From NCBI GenBank assembly GCA_963921795.1, contig OY997647.1, positions 66,221,656 to 66,285,655 of the forward strand: a stretch of DNA of 64,000 bases, read 5' to 3'. Source of the DNA: Nannobrachium achirus. Lineage: Eukaryota > Chordata > Actinopteri > Myctophiformes > Myctophidae. The notes below the pieces were generated by a model. That model was not told where the DNA came from and did not search any database. It saw only the letters and a list, made by a program, of their open reading frames with translations. Positions 56,582 through 64,000 of this stretch are shown here, one piece after another; within the stretch, counting starts at the first letter, position 1; every line of letters starts with the position of its first letter. Position numbers and translations under genes: made by a program.

Positions 56582-56696
56582 CGTGGTCTTAAAGGTATAT
56601 AACTCTTAAAGGTATGTAACTTTGCCCCGTGTTTACTTAACAAAACCATACATACATTTTTGTACCGATCATTTCCCTTTATGGCTGCAGTCAGAG
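55401..56696. other. No recognised gene; microsatellites
   Basis: (TTTG)n at 55476-55517, (GA)n at 56386-56421 and a G run at 56552-56581. Short frames only. Confidence 0.5.
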
Positions 56697-57145
56697 GTGG
56701 AGAATGGAGGCTGGAGACTGGACTCTAGAGTCCACTCGAGACTCGGCAGGACTGGACTGGAGATGAGAGACAAGTGAGAATCCAGTCTTGAATCTCGACT
56801 CGAGACTCCACTGAAGACTCAACTCTAGACTCTCAACTCTACTGAAGACTCAACTCTAGACTCTCAACTCTACTGAAGACTCAACTCTAGACTCTCAACT
56901 CTAGACTCGACTCAAGACTCCACTCTAGACTCTGCTGAAGACTCAACTATATATTTGACAGGAGACTCCGCAGGTATGCACTGGAGACTGGAGACTAGAG
57001 ATAATCGAGTCTCGAGTCTCGACTCGAGACTCCGCTGAAGACTCAACTCTAGATTTGACTGAAGACTCTGCAGGTATGCACTGGAGACTGGAGACTAGAG
57101 AGAATCCAGTCTCGACTGGAGACTCTGCTAAAATGTGACCTTCGA
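56697..57145. repeat. Degenerate GACTCTAGACTC-type minisatellite
   Basis: Repeated GAAGACTCAACTCTAGACTC and CTCGAGACTC motifs in blocks of about 30 bp. Higher-order units recur (GCAGGTATGCACTGGAGACT at 56970 and 57070). Confidence 0.9.
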
Positions 57146-57780
57146 CAATCAAGTCAAAAGAGCTCTTGGACTCGACTTGTTGCTTCCAACGCCAGTCACT
57201 AGTGACTCGATCCGAGGCCTCTCTTGACCTGAGACTTCCAAGTAACCTACAATTCCATCAAACTTAGGAGTCGCTCTGGACTCTAAACTAAAAAGTGAAG
57301 GACCTGGACTCTGGCCTAGCCTGGTCCCAGCCTGTTTGTGCTCCCTTTCGGCGATTTGTTTTCTCTCTCCGCACTCCAGTCTGGGGGGGGGGGGGGGGTT
57401 CATTTGACTCGTATTTCATGGACAAGTTGTGACGTAGGTGTCGTCGTTGCTGATTGGATGTTGTTCCAACGAATCAGAGTATGGTTAGGGTAGCTACGTC
57501 ATCAGCCAGCCAATACAGACTGGTGTATTTGTCCCGCCCCGCACCACAGACCAAATCGGAAGCCGTGGTGGCTGTTCCAATGAATCAGAGCAGCGTCATC
57601 AGCCAGCCAATACACACTGGTGTGTTTGACAGACATGACCAAAGACCAATAAGAAGCCGCGGTTGGACTCACCGAGTTCTATGTCCCACCCCCCCTTGGA
57701 GATAGGCTCCTTTCCAGACTGTGATGCGTAGAGACGATACAACATGTGGAACGGAGCGAACGGGCTGGGAACCAGGCTAA
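57146..57780. other. No recognised gene
   Basis: Includes a G run (57382-57399) and a local duplication around CATCAGCCAGCCAATACA (57500 and 57596). No coding evidence. Confidence 0.45.
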
Positions 57781-58104
57781 AGCCCTTTGCACACAGGCGC
57801 GTTTATCCACACGGATAAAACGGACAATTTCATTTTTTTAAAGAAAACAATGATTCTCTACGACCTCATGCACACCGGATCCGAATTAGCCTTGCGACGA
57901 GTGGCTGCGGCCGTGCGTTTTTTCCCCGATCGAACCCACTTCGATTCGTGCGTCTTGTCGCATGCGGTAAAAAACTCATCACTCCTTTTATGACTCCTTT
58001 TGGGATCCGCAGCGCCGATTCCGCACAGCATTGCACACCAAATCCAATGTGTTTTATTCATGCAGCAAACGAAAAAAACGCAACTGTCCTGTGTGCAAAG
58101 GGCT
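57781..58104. mobile_element. MITE with PIF/Harbinger-like TAA duplication
   Basis: Terminal inverted repeats AGCCCTTTGCACACAGG and CCTGTGTGCAAAGGGCT are flanked by TAA on both sides (57778-57780 and 58105-58107), a 3-bp duplication of the TWA kind. No coding frame. Confidence 0.8.
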
Positions 58105-58767
58105 TAACTCTGGCCAGTCCTTGACTGGGGGATTTGTCTACTTGTTTCTCGTCCCCCGCCTCTATAGCAGCAGTCATCAATCAAGTCACTGGAGAAGAAG
58201 TTTACCTGCAGAGCCCTCTCATGGTCACCCCAGGAACAACACACCTGTCTACCAAAACCAACCGGTTAGCTGTGCTCCTGAGGTACGCCTGGCTGCTATA
58301 GAGGGAATTAAAAGGGTTAAATGAACGATCTACTGTTTTGTTATGTAAACACAGGACAAAAGTCACATACTATGCCTTTAATAACACCCCCCCCCCTCCC
58401 CCCTTCTAACCGTAACCACACCCACACCACAGCGGTTAAGAGCTCTTGAAGGAGGTTTATACACAAAGCACTGGTCCTTACAGGGGGGGGGGGGTGGACT
58501 ACAAAGGGGGGGGGGTATTTATAGGACTACAGAGAGGTAAAGAAACAACGTAGTTCTAAGTTGGAGGTGTTTGGGGCGGGGAGGGGAGGGGTGGGGGGGA
58601 GGGAGGGGTATAACATTTAGGAACAAGCAAAGGCGCGAGGGGGGGGGGGTGTAAGGTTCAAGGGGGGGGGGGATTTGTTCCAAACCGCCTGGCGGTCCAA
58701 CCCGACCCTGACGATTTAGTCTTCTTTTTTTCTTCTCCTTTTTCTTTTCTGTTTGTGCAAAGGAATG
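58105..58767. other. Downstream of RAR stop; G-rich runs
   Basis: Several runs of 8-14 G (58389-58680). This should contain the RAR 3' untranslated region. No clear polyadenylation signal was identified. Confidence 0.45.
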
Positions 58768-59459
58768 TCAGGGCAAGTCTGGGACGACGAGGCCCCCTAG
58801 TGTAGCAGTGGTTCTCAAACCTAGTTTAGTTTCGTTTTTAATCTCAAGGACCCAGAACTCTGAGAGAGTCCGTTGGGTTCCGTTACGGGCCTGTACGTAT
58901 AAAAGGTCCATTTGGAACCCACCACAAGGAACCCTGAGAGCGTTCCCGGACGAGCCCCCACTTTTGAAAACTTTTGAGAACCCCCTGCTCCCCCCCCTCC
59001 CCCCGTCGGCCGTTTCAGGGCTCGTCGCTGCTTGGGGGCGTGTCCTCCCGGCTCCTCCCCCCCGCCCCTCGTTGTCCGAGGAGGAGGAGGAGGAGGAGGG
59101 GGAGGGGGGCGACTCGGGGGTCTCGGGACGAGCGATGCTGTCCTCCTCCTCCTCCTCATCGGGGCTTCCCCCGCGCCCCCCTTTCCCCTTCTTTTCCTCC
59201 TTCTCGTTGGGGCCCCCTGCTTTTCCCCCTTTCCCCTTCTCCTTGTCGGGGCCCCTGCCCCTTGCTTTCCCCCCTTTCCCCCCCTCCTCCTTGGGGCCAG
59301 GGGTCTTCTTGTCGTCCTTGGGGACGGGGGTCTTCTTGTCATCCTTGGAGGTCCCGCCCTGCCCTCCATCCTGCCCCTCAGAGTTCTCCAGCATCTCCTG
59401 GATCAGAGGAGGCATGGATCCTGGGATCTCCATCTTCAGGCTGATGACTCGCTCGGCTC
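58768..59459 (-). CDS. rara: Retinoic acid receptor (alpha/beta type), last coding exon with very long F region
   Basis: RAR is a ligand-activated nuclear receptor that binds DNA as a heterodimer with RXR. This exon begins after CTGTGCAG (ending 59460) and, in phase with the exon at 60985-60827, reads [20 protein letters not shown], then EMLENSEG: helix 11, the loop and helix 12 with the AF-2 coactivator surface. RVI rather than RAI speaks for alpha/beta, not gamma; the alpha symbol is provisional. After SEG the usual F region of a few dozen residues is replaced by about 200: Lys/Gly/Glu-rich repeats (KDDKKTP twice, GKGGKA twice), an acidic stretch, [16 protein letters not shown], then about 65 residues read through a hAT-like repeat (58806-58985). 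The stop is TGA at 58770-58768. A sequence or frame error in the GC-rich part cannot be excluded. Confidence 0.88.
58806..58985. mobile_element. hAT-like MITE inside the RAR reading frame
   Basis: Starts CAGTGGTTCTCAAAC and ends TTTTGAGAACCCCCTG, typical hAT ends. I see no clear target duplication. The RAR frame crosses it and ends just beyond its outer end. Confidence 0.7.
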
Positions 59460-59520
59460 CTGCACAGGAAACAGGGAAGACGAAGAGGATGGACAGGAAG
59501 AGGAAGAGAGGGACAATAAA

Positions 59521-59880
59521 TAGTCTCATGTAGCCAGACAACTATTCCACAATCTCTGACGTCTGGAACGGCAGCTCCCGAACGGCGGAGTATCGGAAGT
59601 AGCCACTGCTGCATCTGAACTGTAGTCCCATTGGAAACATAACAGAAGCACACTCGCACAGACAGAGTCATTCGAGCGGCCTATTCTACATCATGGAGGT
59701 AACACCAACAACACCAGAGAAAGCCGAAATAGTAGGACATGTTATTGCTACTGCACCAAGGGAGTGATTGCGTCACATCCGCTTTATCTCGCACTCATCG
59801 TTTCTATTTCCGTTTGCCAGACTGTATGACAGGAGCATTTGCCCAAATCGTGGAGGCAACAGTCTGGCCTCGCGAGACTA
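59521..59880. mobile_element. MITE with TAGTCTC termini in RAR intron
   Basis: Starts TAGTCTCATGTAGCCAGAC and ends GTCTGGCCTCGCGAGACTA; same family as 5541-5875 (shared ACTATTCCACAATCTCTGA). It begins only about 60 bp upstream of the RAR last-exon 3' splice site. ATAAA flanks both sides. Confidence 0.82.
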
Positions 59881-59884
59881 ATAA

Positions 59885-60214
59885 ATGCGTGTTTCCTAAA
59901 CCCACCAGACTTGAGTTAAGTCCCGCCTCACAGAAACACCCCTCTCAATAATCTTAAGTATGAAAATGCATATGAATGTTAGACTTAGTGCAAAGCATTA
60001 CTGTACCTACGCCCTACCGATCCATTACAATAATACACGCAGCATAATACGCCCAAGCCATATCCAAACTATAACAATCAATTTAACTGATAATCAGTAA
60101 GAGTTTTTATTTTGAGTACAGTAGTGACAAATTAATAGCTTTCTCAGTACGTTTTTCTCTTTAGCAAAGTTACAAAGTTTCACCTCAATCCTGGTGGGTT
60201 TAGGAAACACGCAT
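59885..60214. mobile_element. Palindromic MITE in RAR intron
   Basis: Ends ATGCGTGTTTCCTAAACC and GGTTTAGGAAACACGCAT, preceded inward by CACCAG and CTGGTG. It abuts the previous MITE. Confidence 0.8.
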
Positions 60215-60279
60215 ATTTAACCAAACCACCAGGTTTCCAGGTAGAGGGGACGACTGTAGGCTCCTGGGGTGTTGCGTTG

Positions 60280-60380
60280 CCGCTCGCTAACGAGCCTGGC
60301 TCTTTGGCTGACTGGTTAACGCACACGCCCCGTTATGGTAGTGGCCCGGGTTCGCCTCGCGGGCGTTGCCTCGTGGTTGC
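60280..60380 (+). repeat. tRNA-like SINE head fragment
   Basis: TGGCTGACTGGTTAACGC and GGGTTCGCCTC resemble the A and B boxes of a tRNA-derived SINE. Short and degenerate. Confidence 0.45.
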
Positions 60381-60597
60381 GCTACAATAGCAGGGTTAAC
60401 ATGTGAACTCCTTCTCTGGTAACAATATTTAACCAAACCACCAACCACTGCCAGCTATCTTTTTAGTTTTTCCTTAAATGTTCAAGTCACAGAATATTGT
60501 TTCTATTTTTCGCGAAAACGCGACTCAATTGGCCATTGATTCATAGAATATTATTATATATAACAATCCACGTTTACTTCTACTAAACCTTTAGCTA

Positions 60598-60830
60598 CCT
60601 ACCTTTAACACTGATGGAGCGTACAGGTCTACCTACCTTTAGCGTACAGGTCTACTCCTACCTTTAGCGTACAGGTCTACCTACCTTTAGCGTACAGGTT
60701 TACTCCTACCTTTAGCGTACAGGTCTACCTACATTTAGCGTACAGGTCTACCTACCTTTAGCGTACAGGTCTACTCCTACCTTTAGCGTACAGGTCTACC
60801 TACCTTTAGCGTCCAGGTCTACCTACCTTT
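60598..60830. repeat. Minisatellite built from the RAR exon-intron boundary
   Basis: On the minus strand, units of 23-25 bp (GTAGGTAGACCTGTACGCTAAAG, or the GTAGGAGTAGACC form) repeat about nine times immediately downstream of the exon end GCGCTAAAG. Each unit recreates the CGCTAAAG/GTAGG donor context. The outermost copy (CATCAGTGTTAAAGGTAGG) also resembles further exon sequence. Confidence 0.88.
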
Positions 60831-60985
60831 AGCGCTGATAGATCGTAGGTCAGTGATCTTCATCAGCGTCTTGGGGAACATGTGAGGTTTAGAAGGACGT
60901 CGTTTCCTCACGTAGATCTTCAGAGCTTCCAGCAGAGGCTCCTGGAGCTCATCCACCTTGGAGGGTTCTTCAAGGTCCTGACGGT
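60827..60985 (-). CDS. rara: Retinoic acid receptor (alpha/beta type), penultimate coding exon
   Basis: Reads [20 protein letters not shown], then [18 protein letters not shown] and [14 protein letters not shown]: helices 9 to 11 of the RAR ligand-binding domain, nearly identical to vertebrate RAR proteins. The exon is 159 bp, with a 3' splice site CTCTCTCAG (ending 60986) and a donor GTAGGT (60826-60821). Both phases fit: the first codon needs a G (Asp), and the last G joins GA of the next exon to give Gly, making SISAKGAERV. EEPSKVD is closest to beta/gamma proteins and YVRKRRP to alpha, so the paralogue is uncertain. Earlier exons would lie beyond the window on the right. The donor is followed by a minisatellite of donor-like copies, and the acceptor is preceded by (TG)n(TC)n. 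Confidence 0.95.
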
Positions 60986-60987
60986 CT

Positions 60988-61890
<903 letters not shown>

Positions 61891-61944
61891 CTCCTTCTCC
61901 CTCTCTCTCTCTCTCTCTTTCTCCCTCCCTCCCTCTCTCTTTCT

Positions 61945-62002
<58 letters not shown>

Positions 62003-62010
62003 AGTCAATG

Positions 62011-62042
<32 letters not shown>

Positions 62043-62171
62043 TAAGTCAATGTCTCTCTCTCTCGGATTATGCAAGACTGTGTAAGTCTTGGTTGTATCT
62101 CGGGGAGCAACACGTCTTGAGAGGGAATGCAGCACTAATGCAGTAGTCACGCATGCACACGCACACGCACA

Positions 62172-62237
<66 letters not shown>

Positions 62238-62271
62238 GGCGACATGGAGAGGATGAGTTTGGAGGGTTTAA

Positions 62272-62314
<43 letters not shown>
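61891..62314. repeat. (TC)n, (CA)n and (GACA)n microsatellites
   Basis: (TC)n with TAAGTCAATG interruptions at 61899-62064, (CA)n at 62154-62233 and (GACA)n at 62273-62312. Confidence 0.95.
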
Positions 62315-62316
<2 letters not shown>

Positions 62317-62932
62317 TGTGCCTCGGGTATATTTGGGGATGGTCCGTATTTCTGTCTGGTATTTATTGTCGTGCGAGTATTCTCCTAATAAGAATCAAAC
62401 TAATCAAAGCATTGTATTTATAGCTTGCTATTTGCTTATCAGAAACGGTGAAGATATCCTGTCCTGCTAACTTCATCCACGTACAGTCAGTACTAGGCAT
62501 GCAGAGATAAATCGATATGTATCGTAATCGCGATACAAACGTGCGCGATATGAGTGAATCGGTTCATTCAGTGTGTGATTCCTGCGGGAGTCCCAGTTCA
62601 AAGCCCAGGCGGTACAATGGTGCCGTGACCCAGATGAGGGCTTCCCCGTAGGAAGAGGTCTAAAGGGGGGTGAGTGTGGCGGAGAGAGTCGCAGCCCCCA
62701 CCTGAAGCCTCAAAAAGTCTAGTATCTCCCTCGTTCCATAGGGATATCCCTTTGGGGTGATGGTTAAGATATTGGACTTTCACACAGGAGACCCAGGTTC
62801 AAACCCGGGCATAACGAATAGGAAAAAGCCTTGTCAGTAATCTGCATTTGTTTGATTAGAAATGATGGCAGTCAATAGTTGTGTTTCCATAAACGTATTC
62901 AAAAATAGGAAGCAAATGATCAGAAATGCACA
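62315..62932. repeat. tRNA-like SINE head and flanks
   Basis: 62754-62815 (GGGGTGATGGTTAAGATATT ... GACCCAGGTTCAAACCCGG) has box A, a CTTTCAC anticodon-like loop (TTC) and box B, resembling tRNA-Glu. It lacks a paired acceptor stem, so it is read as a SINE promoter. The left part (CCCAGTTCAAAGCCCAG at 62592) may be a second decayed head. Confidence 0.55.
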
Positions 62933-63542
62933 TTAAAGGGCCTACACCATGCTTTTAAAACTATATTTTTTGTATAAATATATGCTCAAAATTGAGTCTT
63001 AGACAGGTTTTAACCCTCAACAAACACTCTGACCATTCTTTTTGTTTGTTCTAGCTCTACTATAATGAGGCTCTCCAGCTGCAATACCAAAACGGCCTCT
63101 GTTTGCTCAGGGGCGCATCTAGTGGGGTTTTTCCAGAAAAAAAAGAAGTTTTTTTGAAGAAAAAAAGTTTTTTTTTTTAAAAAATTTTTTGAAAAACATT
63201 TTTGAAAAAAAAAGTTTTGAAAAAAAAAAATTTTTTGGACTTTTTGACAGTTTGAAAAAAAAATTGAAAAAAATTTTTTTTTGAAAAAATTTTTTTTTTG
63301 AAAAATTGTTTTTTTGACTCTGAAAAAAAAAAACGGGAAACGCGTGTGACGTCACATGCGTCAACTCTCAGAACAGCATTGTTCTGAGAACCCGTGGAAA
63401 GCTTTTCATCTCTGTCTTCCCAAAACCAGAGAAAGACACAATGTACAGAAATAGGACTTTGTGAGGATAGAAGGTGCCAGTGGGACCCCAAAAAAAGGTT
63501 TTAAAATAGAAAAAGTGAAAATTCATGGTGTAGGTCCTTTAA
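62933..63542. mobile_element. Palindromic TTAA-bordered MITE (CACCATG family)
   Basis: TTAA at 62933-62936 and 63539-63542 borders AGGGCCTACACCATG and CATGGTGTAGGTCCT. The interior has A-runs/T-runs (63137-63335) and GTGTGACGTCACATGCG. It has the same layout as 27112-27597. Confidence 0.82.
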
Positions 63543-64000
63543 GAGAAAGCGACTTTAGCCTCTTTCCATTTGCGTCTGTCATTCAAATTAGTGTAGGCTG
63601 GTTATTTTGCTCCCTACCTCCTTGCCCACCACTGGCCCCCACCGTTGTGCTTAGGGTCCTTGGGAAACGCCAGGTCGCAGAAGAGCGACACAAACACACA
63701 ACAGTCTGTAAAGAGCTACAGCTGGCACCTTGTGAAAACGGGAGGAATTTACACACATTTTCATGGACGGTTTGTTTTGTGGGCTAACGCTGACGTTAAG
63801 CGTCAGGGGAAAGTGTTAACTTGGAGGACCAGAAGGTCATCATTTATTCACATTTATTGGCTGACCCGTTTTCATTCATTAATGCGCATTTACTTTTTTC
63901 TAAATCCACCTCCTCCAAGCGCATAAAAGTTTTTGCGAATAATGAACGTTTATTCAAATTTTGAAGTGCCTAATGTGTTAAGTACAAGAGGAGTACTTTT
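63543..64000. other. No recognised gene
   Basis: Short frames only. Presumed RAR intron if the gene continues to the right. Confidence 0.45.

Noticed and set aside
58808..59533. Long plus-strand and alternative minus-strand frames opposite the RAR last exon
   Set aside because: They are produced by the GC-rich, repeat-like composition; only the RAR frame continues from the spliced upstream exon with conserved residues.
62754..62815. Functional tRNA-Glu gene
   Set aside because: A and B boxes are present but a paired acceptor stem is not; a SINE promoter is the simpler reading.

Overview
The window is animal nuclear DNA, almost certainly from a teleost fish. The main reasons are a fish-type NLR gene (repeated N-terminal exons coding HRAESPTPSCVSMKSD, a FISNA segment, leucine-rich-repeat exons and a B30.2 exon), a vertebrate retinoic acid receptor (RAR) 3' end with GT-AG introns, and a repeat load (hAT MITEs, palindromic TTAA-bordered elements, Helitrons, L2-type LINEs, long TG/CA tracts) typical of fish. 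Most of the sequence is transposon, minisatellite or microsatellite; the coding content I can support is small. All calls come from reading the sequence; no search was run.

Layout. 0-16 kb: repeats, a 34-bp minisatellite (5.9-7.8 kb), a 32-bp minisatellite (11.8-12.6 kb), a hAT element with perfect 8-bp target duplication (13.2-14.3 kb) and a Helitron (14.7-15.5 kb). Two broken plus-strand copies of NLR N-terminal exons sit at 9.7 and 11.2 kb; their flanks match 37.8-39.9 kb in inverted orientation. 16.2-39.1 kb: one NLR gene on the minus strand. Four N-terminal exons (39.1, 37.9, 36.0, 34.6 kb) are followed by a FISNA exon (26.7 kb) that runs into a 200-N assembly gap where the NACHT domain should be, then three LRR exons (25.1, 22.5, 20.5 kb), a 50-bp linker exon (19.5 kb) and the B30.2 exon (16.7-16.2 kb). 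The splice phases fit from the LRR exons to the stop codon; one exon between 34.5 and 26.7 kb is missing from my model. The introns hold an L2 LINE in a foldback element, a long-inverted-repeat element with a decayed nuclease-like protein, a second Helitron and many MITEs. 41.3-47.5 kb: a near-identical tandem segmental duplication, each copy carrying a 43/44-bp minisatellite of about 52-54 units. 47.5-50.1 kb: a LINE-like element with an open ORF1 and no ORF2. 50-58 kb: MITEs, microsatellites and a cluster of small hairpins. 58.8-61.0 kb: the last two coding exons of a RAR alpha/beta-type gene on the minus strand.

The most unusual signal is a dispersed palindromic hairpin with arms built on GCAGATCTACAAGCTC. 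I count about 29 full or half copies, several of them inside unrelated hAT elements, with loops that differ in sequence but still pair. Other points of note are the very long, partly transposon-derived F region of the RAR protein, a minisatellite that multiplies its splice donor, a (TG)n(TC)n tract directly in front of its acceptor, CArG-box clusters carried by Helitrons, and a possible ORF1-only LINE.
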